Positions 1 to 7,379 of a stretch of DNA of 34,180 nt are shown piece by piece. Source of the DNA: an uncultured Bacilli bacterium. Lineage in GTDB: Bacteria > Bacillota_I > Bacilli_A > RF39 > UBA660. The stretch covers positions 1 through 34,180 of the forward strand of contig CAJUGE010000067.1 of the NCBI GenBank assembly GCA_910586295.1, given 5' to 3'. The notes under the pieces were generated by a model. It saw nothing but the letters and a program-made list of their open reading frames with translations, was not told the origin of the DNA and did not search any database. The position numbers and the translations under genes were made by a program. Numbering within the stretch: the first letter of the stretch is position 1; each line of letters begins with the position of its first letter.

Positions 1-49
1 CCTTCATTTGTTCTCCTAATTGTTCTAACAATTTTGATTTTCTTGCCAT
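1..49 (-). CDS. Partial small gene at left edge, unknown function
   Basis: Only the first 16 codons are visible; the gene runs off the left end. The start ATG at 49-47 follows an AAAGGAAT-like ribosome site, and an extended -10-like TGATAAAAT lies just upstream. The visible protein begins MARKSKLLEQLGEQMK, which is basic and then helical. It is co-directional with the rolling-circle initiator gene, so it is probably another gene of the same mobile element. No family is assigned. Confidence 0.4.
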   Translation of the reverse strand, partial: MARKSKLLEQLGEQMK

Positions 50-105
50 ACTTCTTATTCCTTTTCTTTAATTTTATCAAATTTTTAAAGCAAAAAAAAT
101 CACAT

Positions 106-153
106 TTACCTCTCAATCTCAGTAAACGCGATTTTATCCTGTTCTCTAGTCAT
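106..153 (-). CDS. Tiny ORF (15 aa) between rep and the next gene
   Basis: The ATG at 153 is preceded by a strong AAAGGAGT ribosome site. The ORF reads MTREQDKIAFTEIER and ends in TAA. It is far below usual gene size, so it may be a leader peptide, a translational-coupling ORF or chance. The good ribosome site and its position downstream of the rep gene on the same strand are the only support. Confidence 0.3.
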   Translation of the reverse strand: MTREQDKIAFTEIER

Positions 154-195
154 TTTTTATACTCCTTTCTTATTTTTGTGTTATAATAAATATAG

Positions 196-1080
196 TTATT
201 TTTTTAGAAATTCAAGAAATGCAACTTTATTATTGTCATAAGGGTTAATGTACTGATTTTGATAAATAAGTTCTAAGTCTTGAATTTTTTTGTTATAAAA
301 ATCACTATCTATACTGTTATCTAAATTTATGTAACTTTCTTTAGGTGTAATTAGATTTTGAGAGTAAAAGTATCTATGTTTTCCAAATAATCTATTGTCT
401 ATATCTTTAGTCATATATTTAGATATATATCCAACTACCTTTTTAGGGTCGCCTGTCATTACTTCAATGCTAGAAAAGCCGTCATTCCAATATTTTATAT
501 GCTTAAACTTCTTGTTATCTTCCTGAACATAAAGCAATGAGTCATTATATATATTAATATTGCAAAGCATATGGTAATGTACTGCACCACGTTTTTGAAA
601 TTCAGGTATACATAAATATTTAAAGTCTTTTTTAACTCGCCTTACTTTATCAATAAAGTATCTAAATTTTTTATTAGCAAAAGAAACATCAGTTACATTT
701 TCGGCAAATGTTAATGTTATAAACGTTTCCCAGTCTTTAATATTAGATTTAGCAAGTCTTTGACATTCTAATTTACTTCTTATAATACTTCTAAGTTCTA
801 TACTATTTGTATCTTTCATATTATCAGTATTAACACAATTAGAAGTAACATCAACGTCTATTTTAGTTAGTTTTAAATCTTCCTTACTAACGCTAGATTT
901 TTTACTCTTTGTATTGTTATAATAATAAACTTGAATATAGTCGCCACACTCAACTAACTTGATGTTATATAACTTCAATGTCGGAGATATGTGCTTACTA
1001 TCAAGTATAGGGGTTGTTGTTTGTTGGTGCCCACGTAGAGTGGGGCACTCACCACCCAACAACTTACAATTTTTTTCCAT
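196..1080 (-). CDS. HUH-type rolling-circle replication initiator
   Basis: A 294-residue protein with the three HUH endonuclease motifs. Motif 1 is FITLTFAEN at residues 120-128. Motif 2 is the metal-binding HYH at 168-170, preceded by PEFQKRGAV. Motif 3 is YISKYMTKD at 218-226, with the likely catalytic tyrosine(s). This matches the REP_ORF2/G2P-type initiators of small plasmids, filamentous-phage-like elements and integrative mobilizable elements. Such proteins nick one strand at an origin hairpin and start rolling-circle replication. No Shine-Dalgarno sequence is visible before the ATG, so translation may be weak or the start may differ. The first ~22 codons contain a long inverted repeat (1013-1063) that could be the origin. 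The minus-strand orientation, with tiny genes downstream, suggests the element continues left of the window. Confidence 0.85.
   Translation of the reverse strand: MEKNCKLLGGECPTLRGHQQTTTPILDSKHISPTLKLYNIKLVECGDYIQVYYYNNTKSKKSSVSKEDLKLTKIDVDVTSNCVNTDNMKDTNSIELRSIIRSKLECQRLAKSNIKDWETFITLTFAENVTDVSFANKKFRYFIDKVRRVKKDFKYLCIPEFQKRGAVHYHMLCNINIYNDSLLYVQEDNKKFKHIKYWNDGFSSIEVMTGDPKKVVGYISKYMTKDIDNRLFGKHRYFYSQNLITPKESYINLDNSIDSDFYNKKIQDLELIYQNQYINPYDNNKVAFLEFLKK
1013..1063. repeat. Inverted repeat in the 5' end of rep, candidate double-strand origin
   Basis: GTGCCCAC (1027-1034) and GTGGGGCAC (1040-1048) form an 8-bp stem with one bulged G around the five-base loop GTAGA. Outer arms starting GTTGTT (1013) and ending CAACAAC (1063) extend the stem imperfectly. 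It is far more GC-rich than its surroundings. Several rolling-circle replicons carry their nick site inside the initiator gene. The origin assignment is inference. Confidence 0.5.
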
Positions 1081-1158
1081 AATTCATATTATTGTCTAAA
1101 AACAAAATGTAGCATTACTCGGCAAAGTTTTTATTTATTACAATAAAATAGATAAATT

Positions 1159-1175
1159 CCCACATACCGCCCCAT
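1159..1175. repeat. 17-bp direct repeat, left copy (candidate att core)
   Basis: CCCACATACCGCCCCAT occurs here and identically at 12391-12407, about 11.2 kb away in the same orientation. A GC-rich 17-mer is unlikely by chance in this AT-rich sequence. The interval contains the serine recombinase and all the accessory genes. It could be the crossover core of an integrated element. Which recombinase used it is not established. Confidence 0.5.
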
Positions 1176-1230
1176 ATTTAGGAAAACTCGCACACCTTAA
1201 TTTATTAGGGTTTGTGATAACTATATAAGA

Positions 1231-1260
1231 ACTCATAATATTTGATATTATGGGTTTTTT
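1231..1260 (+). terminator. Rho-independent terminator or attenuator-like hairpin
   Basis: ACTCATAATAT pairs with ATATTATGGGT (one G-T pair) around TTG and is followed by TTTTTT. It lies just upstream of the ribosome site of the 1289 gene, so it either ends rightward transcription entering from the left or acts as a leader attenuator for that gene. Confidence 0.6.
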
Positions 1261-1288
1261 CATTATTTGAAGGGAGTGATAAAGATTT

Positions 1289-1579
1289 ATGAAAATAACC
1301 ATACAAAATTTAGAATTCCCAAGTGAATTAAAAAATAAGTTAAAAATTAAGGTAAATAATAACAAATTAAAAATTGATTGTATGCCAGGACACATTATAA
1401 ACTTAGATAAAACAAATCTAAGTGTTACAGAGCCTCACAGAATCATTGTAACTAGTGAAAATAAGACTTTAATTGCATTAGTATACGAAAATACTAATAA
1501 AGTATATTTGCCTTATAATGGTGCTATTATATCGTTTACAAAATATATAAACATTTTAAATTCTATGATAAGGAAGTAA
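1289..1579 (+). CDS. Hypothetical protein, 96 aa
   Basis: A short protein beginning MKITIQNLEF, with no signal peptide, membrane segment or recognised motif. Predicted strand-rich stretches such as RIIVTSENKTLIALVYEN suggest a small beta-rich fold. The start is supported by GAAGGGAGTG about 9 bases upstream. It lies between a hairpin-terminator and the serine recombinase gene, so it is probably an accessory gene of the mobile element. No function can be assigned. Confidence 0.6.
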   Translation: MKITIQNLEFPSELKNKLKIKVNNNKLKIDCMPGHIINLDKTNLSVTEPHRIIVTSENKTLIALVYENTNKVYLPYNGAIISFTKYINILNSMIRK

Positions 1580-1600
1580 AAATTACCGCAAAAATTACCG
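1578..1600. repeat. Tandem 11-mer AAAAATTACCG x2
   Basis: AAAAATTACCG occurs at 1578-1588 and 1590-1600, one base apart, between the 1289 gene and the serine recombinase gene. The ATTACCG part resembles the TACCGCCCC motif at the right edge of the accessory region. It could be a protein-binding or recombination site, which is inference. Confidence 0.35.
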
Positions 1601-1673
1601 GAGTTTTTACCCTAGTATTTACTCAAATATGTGGTAAACTAATGTAGGCTATGGATAAATAGCATTAAAAATG

Positions 1674-1705
1674 ACACAAGGGAACTAAACTCTCTTGTGT
1701 TTTTT
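1674..1705 (+). terminator. Hairpin plus U-run before the recombinase gene
   Basis: ACACAAG (1674-1680) pairs with CTTGTGT (1694-1700), followed by TTTTT. It sits 30 bases upstream of the serine recombinase start. It therefore terminates the 1289 transcript or attenuates recombinase expression. Confidence 0.6.
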
Positions 1706-1733
1706 CATCATTAAAAGAAAGGAAAGGGATAAA

Positions 1734-3467
1734 ATGTTATATGATGAATACTTAAACGTAGGACTTTACCTACGAGTTTCAACTGAAGACCAAAGTAGAT
1801 TTGGACATAGTTTAGATGAACAAGATGAAAGATTAAAAGATTTATGTAAATTCAAAAGATACAATATCTACAAAATCTATAGGGAAGAAGGTGTATCAGC
1901 AAAGAATATGGATAGACCTAAATTCCAAGAAATGCTAGAAGACGTAAGACAAGGAAAAATAAAGAAAATAGTAGTTTTCAAATTAGATAGGTTAACTAGA
2001 TCTATAAAAGATTTAGAAGAAATATGTACATTCTTAGAAGAATACGACTGTAGTTTAGAGAGTATGTGTGAAGATATAAATACAGCAACAGCAAATGGCA
2101 AATTCTTTATAAGAATGCTTACTATACTAGCGCAATTAGAAATAGAAAGAACAAGTGAAAGAACTAAAATCGGATTAATAGGAGCAGCTAAAAAAGGACA
2201 TTTTGCAGGTCACTTACCAATTGGATATGAAAGAGAAGATAAAAAGTTAATAATAAATCCTTTAGAAGCAGATGTAATTAAAAGAATTTTTAGAATGTAT
2301 CTAGACGGTTCATCAGTATGTTCTATCTGTAAAATATTTAATGAAGAAAATGTACTTAATAGAAAATGGAAAACAACATCTATTGATTATATTCTATCTA
2401 ATCAAACATATACAGGAAGTATAGTTTATGGAAAAAGTGTAGATATAGAATCGCAAATATTTGATGATGTTGTACCAGTAATTATAGATAAAACAACTTT
2501 TAAAATGGTACAAAAGAGAAAAGAAAAAAATCTAAAAAATTATCATAGAAAACTTACTTACATTTTTATGCAAAAAGTTAGATGCCCTCATTGTGGAAAA
2601 ATTATGGGAGGAAGTTCTAGTACAAGTAAAAATAAAACTAAACACACTTATTATTTATGTGCTAATTGTAAATCAAGAATTAATGAAAATAGGATAGAAA
2701 AACCTTTAATAAAATTCTTAAATGATATGTTAGATTTTTTTCTCATTGTTGATAACTCTTATAAAACAACTATAAATAAAGATATAGAATTAGAAATAAA
2801 TAGTTATATAAAACTAGAGAAGAATATTGAAGAAAAGACTACTAGAATAAAAACAGCCTTTATAGAAGGTAAAATAGAGACTGATATTTTACAAAAGGAA
2901 TTAAAAGAATTAGAAGAAGATTTAAAAATTACTAAAAATAAAATAAAAGAATTGGAAAATATTAAAACATCTTTAGAATATAAACAAGATATTGAAACTA
3001 TTTTTAATCTAAAAGAAATTGAAAAAATGAGATTAAAGTCCACTTATGTTAAAGAACAAAATACATGGAATCTACTTACTATTGAACAAAAACAATATTT
3101 AATTAATAAGTATATAGATGAGATAGAAATTAATATTGATGAAAATCATAATGTTTCTATAGTAAATATAATATTCAACAAGAATGAAATAGAGAATATA
3201 GGTTATATGTTTAGAAACGATTGTTTTGATATGATTGTTAATATTAATGAAAGAGATATAATATTATCAAACTATAAGAATGAAGAAGAAATCAATTCTT
3301 ACTTAACTAATTTAAGAAATTTTTATAACATTAAAGAAACGATTATTCAAGCTGATTACATTGATATAAATGATTTAAACACAGATGATGTTATACAAAT
3401 TATTCCACAAAAGAGAAATATGAAATTTGAAAAGAATAAATATACAATATTACAAATTGGAGCTTAG
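1734..3467 (+). CDS. Large serine recombinase (site-specific integrase)
   Basis: The ATG at 1734 is chosen because AAAGGAAAGGG lies 6-15 bases upstream; the open frame extends further back without a good ribosome site. The protein is 577 residues. An N-terminal resolvase domain starts LYLRVSTEDQ, with the likely nucleophile Ser16, and continues with VFKLDRLTRS and LAQLEIERTSERTK. A recombinase domain follows at about residues 160-270. A zinc ribbon has CPHC at 284-287 and CANC at 309-312. A charged coiled coil lies at roughly 355-430, as is typical of large serine integrases and transposases of the TnpX/phiC31 class. Such enzymes integrate and excise mobile DNA at short att sites. It presumably mobilises or mobilised the accessory block to its right. 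It ends in TAG. Confidence 0.92.
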   Translation: MLYDEYLNVGLYLRVSTEDQSRFGHSLDEQDERLKDLCKFKRYNIYKIYREEGVSAKNMDRPKFQEMLEDVRQGKIKKIVVFKLDRLTRSIKDLEEICTFLEEYDCSLESMCEDINTATANGKFFIRMLTILAQLEIERTSERTKIGLIGAAKKGHFAGHLPIGYEREDKKLIINPLEADVIKRIFRMYLDGSSVCSICKIFNEENVLNRKWKTTSIDYILSNQTYTGSIVYGKSVDIESQIFDDVVPVIIDKTTFKMVQKRKEKNLKNYHRKLTYIFMQKVRCPHCGKIMGGSSSTSKNKTKHTYYLCANCKSRINENRIEKPLIKFLNDMLDFFLIVDNSYKTTINKDIELEINSYIKLEKNIEEKTTRIKTAFIEGKIETDILQKELKELEEDLKITKNKIKELENIKTSLEYKQDIETIFNLKEIEKMRLKSTYVKEQNTWNLLTIEQKQYLINKYIDEIEINIDENHNVSIVNIIFNKNEIENIGYMFRNDCFDMIVNINERDIILSNYKNEEEINSYLTNLRNFYNIKETIIQADYIDINDLNTDDVIQIIPQKRNMKFEKNKYTILQIGA

Positions 3468-3494
3468 TGTTCCAATTTTTTAGGGGGTGAAAAT

Positions 3495-3668
3495 GTGAAT
3501 TATTTTTTTAAATTTTTAATACCACAATTAATGAAATACTTTGAAAACGATAAAACTTTAGTAAAAGATTTTTTACCAAGTATTTTAATAAATAATGTTG
3601 AATCACAATTACTAATAGAAACAGAAGAAAGGAATTACTTAGATAATGAAGAAACTAACAAAAACTGA
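3495..3668 (+). CDS. Small hypothetical protein (57 aa), GTG start
   Basis: A GTG start at 3495 follows AGGGGGTGA. The frame reads MNYFFKFLIPQLMKYFENDK and stops at TGA 3668, overlapping the next gene by 23 bases. The protein is hydrophobic at the N-terminus and acidic at the C-terminus. It lies 27 bases after the serine recombinase stop, so the two are probably co-transcribed. Small proteins next to large serine recombinases are sometimes directionality factors, but nothing here proves that role. Confidence 0.5.
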   Translation: MNYFFKFLIPQLMKYFENDKTLVKDFLPSILINNVESQLLIETEERNYLDNEETNKN

Positions 3669-3882
3669 TATATCCTTTAATAAGGTTGAAACAATAGAGC
3701 AATTTAATGTTTTAAAATATTTAAAAGAATATCTAGATATAAATGAATTTGAAGTTTTTCTATGTGATAGATATACAATTAAAGTAATTGATAAAGTAAA
3801 TGAAGTAGGATATTTTAAGTTTATTAAAGATACAAAAGTAATAGAATTTATAGAACATATAGAAAATGATATAAATTTTTAA
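3646..3882 (+). CDS. Hypothetical protein, 78 aa
   Basis: Begins MKKLTKTDIS, with no membrane segment or signal peptide, and mixed alpha/beta composition. It overlaps the end of the 57-residue gene at 3495-3668, suggesting translational coupling in a recombinase operon. An AGAAAGGA site lies about 13 bases before the ATG. No family recognised. By position it could be an accessory or directionality factor for the recombinase, which is inference. Confidence 0.55.
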   Translation: MKKLTKTDISFNKVETIEQFNVLKYLKEYLDINEFEVFLCDRYTIKVIDKVNEVGYFKFIKDTKVIEFIEHIENDINF

Positions 3883-3928
3883 ATTGCATATCATTTTTTC
3901 TAGGTTTTATAAGTAATTTTAATAAAAG

Positions 3929-3957
3929 TGCATATATAAAACATATAATTATATGCA
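3929..3957 (+). terminator. Weak hairpin, possible operon terminator
   Basis: TGCATATA (3929-3936) pairs with TATATGCA (3950-3957), followed by TTTTC. It is the first hairpin after the recombinase operon. The AT-rich stem and short T-run make this tentative. Confidence 0.35.
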
Positions 3958-3982
3958 TTTTCGCAAGTGTGAAAAGTGATTT

Positions 3983-4042
3983 TGCACCAAATAAAAGTCC
4001 ACAATCCCTTTATTTATAAGGGTTGAAGATTATTTTGGTGCA
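3983..4042. repeat. 60-bp compound palindrome
   Basis: Outer arms TGCACCAAATAA and TTATTTTGGTGCA, differing by one bulged base, enclose an inner stem of AATCCCTT and AAGGGTT around TATTTAT. No T-run follows on either side, so a simple terminator is unlikely. It lies in the convergent space between the recombinase operon and the XRE repressor. It could be a single-strand origin, a protein-binding cruciform or a structured RNA. Confidence 0.5.
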
Positions 4043-4102
4043 TTCCCATATCCTGTTATAAAATAAATAATGTATAAAAGTAATAAATTAGTTACTAAAA
4101 CC

Positions 4103-4540
4103 TTATTTACTTTTACCACAAACTTCATTCATAGTAACATTAAATTCTTTACAAAATTTGTATAAATTAGAAACTGAAATACAAATTAAACCTTTTTCAT
4201 ATCTTACTATACATGCTTGAGTAACACCAAGTAAACTAGCTATATTCTCTTGAGATAAATTATTCTTTATTCTAATAGACTTTAAATTATTACCAAGAAT
4301 TTTTAAATCTAAACCTTTCTTAAAATTTCTGTTACTTCTGTCATTTGTTAGACTCAAAACATAATCTACACTTAAATTAAAGTTATCAGCAAAATCACAC
4401 AAATTGTTTAATGGAATTATATTAATACCTAACTCCCATAAAGAATAAGTTGAACGTTTAACACCTAGAATATCAGACATTTTTTCTTGGTTAATTCCAT
4501 AGTCTTCTCTAATATCTTTTAATCTTGAAAAATTTATCAT
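4103..4540 (-). CDS. XRE-family regulator with two HTH domains
   Basis: A 145-residue protein from the ATG at 4540, which has AGGTGAAG directly upstream; a GTG nine bases earlier would lie inside that ribosome site. Two tandem helix-turn-helix domains are visible. The first contains NQEKMSDILGVKRSTYSLWE (about residues 17-36). The second contains SQENIASLLGVTQACIVRYE (about 96-115). Single-HTH XRE proteins are common element repressors; the duplicated form is less usual. It is divergent from the 4653 gene and probably controls one or both promoters in the 112-base gap. It acts in the cytoplasm on DNA. Confidence 0.85.
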   Translation of the reverse strand: MINFSRLKDIREDYGINQEKMSDILGVKRSTYSLWELGINIIPLNNLCDFADNFNLSVDYVLSLTNDRSNRNFKKGLDLKILGNNLKSIRIKNNLSQENIASLLGVTQACIVRYEKGLICISVSNLYKFCKEFNVTMNEVCGKSK

Positions 4541-4622
4541 AAACTTCACCTATGATAATTTTCTCATTAATTTTTTTATTGTCTTCAATTTGCTATTTTC
4601 AGTTATTATTTTTGCTATTTTG

Positions 4623-4631
4623 TGTTATAAT
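4623..4631 (+). promoter_or_regulatory. Extended -10 promoter for the 4653 gene
   Basis: TGTTATAAT is an extended -10 (TG, one base, TATAAT at 4626-4631) about 22 bases upstream of the ATG. There is no convincing -35. The near-identical TGTTATAAT precedes the 5130 gene, so both may share control, possibly by the neighbouring XRE protein. Confidence 0.55.
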
Positions 4632-4652
4632 TTTATATAGAGGTAAATTAGT

Positions 4653-5096
4653 ATGAACAATGAAAATATAGAAAAACTATATCAAAAAGTTCTAAAGTAT
4701 TCAGGAAATAATAGAATTAATAATTATTTAGATTTACTTTTTATATGTGGAAGTCACTATTCATCTAATAAAGAAGAATTAGAATATTTAATAGATCAAG
4801 TTTTAAAAAGAATACTTAATAATATAAAAGATAATGCAGCTATTGATGATATACTTAATATAAAAATAAAATCTAAATATAAAAATGAAAAAGCATATGA
4901 AATAACAATTTTACTACTTAATAAATATTTAGAAAATAATCTAACTCTAAAAGGAAAAAATAATATACTTAAAACAATAAATAAAACTATTATTAAATAT
5001 GATATATTAGATGATACTATACTTCATTACATATTGAACTATTTATTTAAAATTCACTATACAATAATTAATAAAAAAATTAACAAATTCAAATAA
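4653..5096 (+). CDS. Hypothetical alpha-helical protein, 147 aa
   Basis: Begins MNNENIEKLY after the ribosome site AGAGGTAA. The protein is lysine- and asparagine-rich, predicted almost all helical, with repeated leucine/isoleucine heptads and no signal peptide. It lies between the divergent XRE regulator and the STAS/GHKL ATPase gene, with its own extended -10 promoter. It may be an immunity-type or regulatory partner of the downstream module, but no family is recognised. Confidence 0.55.
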   Translation: MNNENIEKLYQKVLKYSGNNRINNYLDLLFICGSHYSSNKEELEYLIDQVLKRILNNIKDNAAIDDILNIKIKSKYKNEKAYEITILLLNKYLENNLTLKGKNNILKTINKTIIKYDILDDTILHYILNYLFKIHYTIINKKINKFK

Positions 5097-5099
5097 TAA

Positions 5100-5108
5100 T
5101 GTTATAAT
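5100..5108 (+). promoter_or_regulatory. Extended -10 promoter for the ATPase/DUF4325 operon
   Basis: TGTTATAAT (TATAAT at 5103-5108) immediately after the 4653 gene gives a start of transcription near 5115, just ahead of the ribosome site TAGGTGAAG. The resulting leader would be very short. It matches the promoter of the preceding gene. Confidence 0.55.
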
Positions 5109-5129
5109 AATGCACATAGGTGAAGTGCA

Positions 5130-6395
5130 ATGGGCAAACTAAAGATATATTATAACAAAAATCGGTGGGCTAAAATAGAACGAAACCGTATAAAACGAAA
5201 AGATAAAGTTCATAATCCTTTAGCATATTTCCTATCTAAAAAAGATAATATAAAAAATAAAACACTACAAATATTAAGTAAAAATAATTTCTTTACTAAA
5301 ATGAATAAAGAACAAAATAAAGTTAAAATTAAGTTTCCCAAAGCATTTTGTTTTATAAAAAATCCAGATATAACATTAAATATTCTAAAGCAAATTAATA
5401 CTGCTATTTTTGATAATAATGTTACAAAGATTTATTTAGATTACTCTAATTGTGAAATCTTTGGGTTAGATGCTTCACTTATTACAGACGTTATAATTCT
5501 TGAAGGGATAGAAATAAAAAGAAAAATGGGATATAAAGTGGACTTAGTAGGCAATATACCTAAAACACCTATGGCACGTGAAATATTCTTAAATAGCGGA
5601 TTAATTAAGCATTTAGGTATAAGTAAAATAGAAAGTCCAAACGTTCAAAGATTAGACCCTTTCATTTATGATAAAAATACTAATCTAATGACTAACAAAG
5701 TTATAGAGTACTACAATAATTGTTTAAGAACTAGTGGATATACTTTAAATGAAAAAGGAATAAATCACTTTAATAAGTTGATAGGAGAAATTATTGGTAA
5801 TGCAGATGAACATAGCGGAAAAAATGGAATATGGTTTGTTAGCGGACATTTTAGTAAAAGCCTTAACGAAACGGATATATCAAAGGGGAGATTAACTTTT
5901 ATAAGTTTTGGAAACACTATTTATGAAAGTTTAAAAAAATCTACCAACGAAATAATCAAAAACAAACTAGAAAATCAGACAAAATTACATAAAAACTTTT
6001 TTGGATTAGGTTGGAATGAAGAAAGTTCATGGACCGTATTTGCTTTACAATGGATGATAAGTAGCAAAAAAACTGAAGAAAATGATCGTGGAACAGGAAC
6101 TATAAAATTTATTGAAAGTTTTACAGAACTTGGTAAAACTATAAATAATGAAATACCTAAAATGATTATTTTATCAGGACATACTTATATTTTATTTGAT
6201 GGAACATATACTTTAAAGGATAGTAAAAAAAATAATAAGATAACAAAAGCTATAGCATTTAATAAAAATAATGATTTAAATAAGAAAGCAGATGGAAAAT
6301 ATGTTAAACTTTTAAACAATAGATTTCCAGGAACTATAATTTCTTGTGAATTTTATGTAGATAAAGAATATTTAAAAAAAATTAAGGAGAAATAA
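5130..6395 (+). CDS. STAS-like/GHKL ATPase fusion protein
   Basis: 421 residues. A basic N-terminus (about 1-60) is followed by a STAS-like segment (about 66-170) with KIYLDYSNCE and GLDASLITDVIILEG. A GHKL/HATPase-like region follows: the N-box EIIGNADEH at 220-228, a degenerate G1 box (ISFGN instead of DxGxG), and the glycine-rich DRGTGT at 319-324. GHKL ATPases with STAS partners are known from anti-sigma partner-switching systems such as SpoIIAB/SpoIIAA, and GHKL domains also occur in defence ATPases. The next gene, 4 bases downstream, encodes a DUF4325 STAS-like protein. The one after that encodes a membrane protein. The set looks like a sensor/switch/effector unit. The altered G1 box suggests weak or unusual nucleotide use. 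Biological role is inferred. Confidence 0.7.
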   Translation: MGKLKIYYNKNRWAKIERNRIKRKDKVHNPLAYFLSKKDNIKNKTLQILSKNNFFTKMNKEQNKVKIKFPKAFCFIKNPDITLNILKQINTAIFDNNVTKIYLDYSNCEIFGLDASLITDVIILEGIEIKRKMGYKVDLVGNIPKTPMAREIFLNSGLIKHLGISKIESPNVQRLDPFIYDKNTNLMTNKVIEYYNNCLRTSGYTLNEKGINHFNKLIGEIIGNADEHSGKNGIWFVSGHFSKSLNETDISKGRLTFISFGNTIYESLKKSTNEIIKNKLENQTKLHKNFFGLGWNEESSWTVFALQWMISSKKTEENDRGTGTIKFIESFTELGKTINNEIPKMIILSGHTYILFDGTYTLKDSKKNNKITKAIAFNKNNDLNKKADGKYVKLLNNRFPGTIISCEFYVDKEYLKKIKEK

Positions 6396-6399
6396 AAAA

Positions 6400-6729
6400 A
6401 TGAAAAAAGATATTGAAATAACAAAAGATATAAATGGAGTAAATGAAATGTTAGTTTTATCAGGTAGGGAATTAGGAGTTAAACAAAGAAAAAAATTAAA
6501 TATAGATTCTTTAGATAAAGATCAAAATCAATATTCTGTAATAATTCCAGAAAATATTGTATCAATTAATTCTTCGTTCTTTCTAGGAGCTTTTGGTAAA
6601 AGCGTAAGACATTATAAAACAAAAGAAAAGTTTTTAGAAAAATATGAATTTAAATGCAATGAAAATACTTTTATAACTATAACTGATGGAATAAACGATG
6701 CATTAAATAATATAGATATTTTGGGGTAA
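6400..6729 (+). CDS. DUF4325 (STAS-like) protein
   Basis: 109 residues. The central stretch VIIPENIVSINSSFFLGAFG (about 48-67) followed by KSVRHY resembles the DUF4325 family, annotated as STAS-like domains of unknown function. The gene starts 4 bases after the ATPase stop, with AAGGAG overlapping the upstream end, so translation is coupled. DUF4325 proteins are often encoded next to GHKL ATPases, and an antagonist or switch role is inferred by analogy with SpoIIAA. It is cytoplasmic, with no membrane segment. Could also be an antitoxin-like partner. Confidence 0.65.
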   Translation: MKKDIEITKDINGVNEMLVLSGRELGVKQRKKLNIDSLDKDQNQYSVIIPENIVSINSSFFLGAFGKSVRHYKTKEKFLEKYEFKCNENTFITITDGINDALNNIDILG

Positions 6730-6732
6730 TTT

Positions 6733-7275
6733 ATGGACGAGAGTATAAAATGCATTGTAGAAAATAACATTGGTTTGATGGAGATTATAAATATTTTAAT
6801 AGCAACCATAAATGTGATTGCTGTAATTGCTTTTTTCATAATTGAAAAGAAAAGCCAAAAGAAAGATAAAGTTAATAATTATAATCTCTCATGGTATAAA
6901 TTAATAGATATTCCTGAAAGAACAAAAAGTTTAAATAATATAGTAAATGAAGCAAAAGAGCAATTGGAAGAATTAAGAAATAGTGAAATAGATAATTTAA
7001 ATGAAAGAAAAAAATTATCAAAAAAATTAATAGTAAATTTTTTAAAAAAAATAATAGAAGAAAAAAATACAATAACACCTATTATGAAATGTATAGATGA
7101 AAATAAAAATAAAGAAATTAGTATGAAACTTAATAATTTAAGAGAGTTTCATGATGAAAAGTTAATTAATGAAGCATTAATTAACAATAAAATCCCTGAT
7201 TATGATGGTTTTATTGATATAAAAAATACAATTATTGAAACTTATTATAAAATTGGAAAAAATTTTTTAGAATAA
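6733..7275 (+). CDS. Membrane-anchored coiled-coil protein, candidate effector
   Basis: 180 residues. A short N-terminal segment is followed by one membrane helix at about residues 16-38 (INILIATINVIAVIAFFII). A charged helical cytoplasmic part rich in K/E/N follows, with coiled-coil character around 65-115. It starts 3 bases after the DUF4325 stop, so it is the third gene of a tight operon. A single membrane helix plus a long helical domain fits a membrane effector or scaffold, but no enzyme motif is visible and no family is recognised. Confidence 0.6.
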   Translation: MDESIKCIVENNIGLMEIINILIATINVIAVIAFFIIEKKSQKKDKVNNYNLSWYKLIDIPERTKSLNNIVNEAKEQLEELRNSEIDNLNERKKLSKKLIVNFLKKIIEEKNTITPIMKCIDENKNKEISMKLNNLREFHDEKLINEALINNKIPDYDGFIDIKNTIIETYYKIGKNFLE

Positions 7276-7379
7276 CATTGTAAAAGTTTATATATTTCGT
7301 TATAATTTATACATCAAATATTAATGAGATCACTATGGTGTGCATAACCCCATCAGTTAATGCCCCAGAATGAATTTAT

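Noticed and set aside
1695..1733. Upstream TTG start for the serine recombinase
   Set aside because: It lies inside a terminator-like hairpin with no ribosome site; the ATG at 1734 has AAAGGAAAGGG and begins at the normal catalytic domain.
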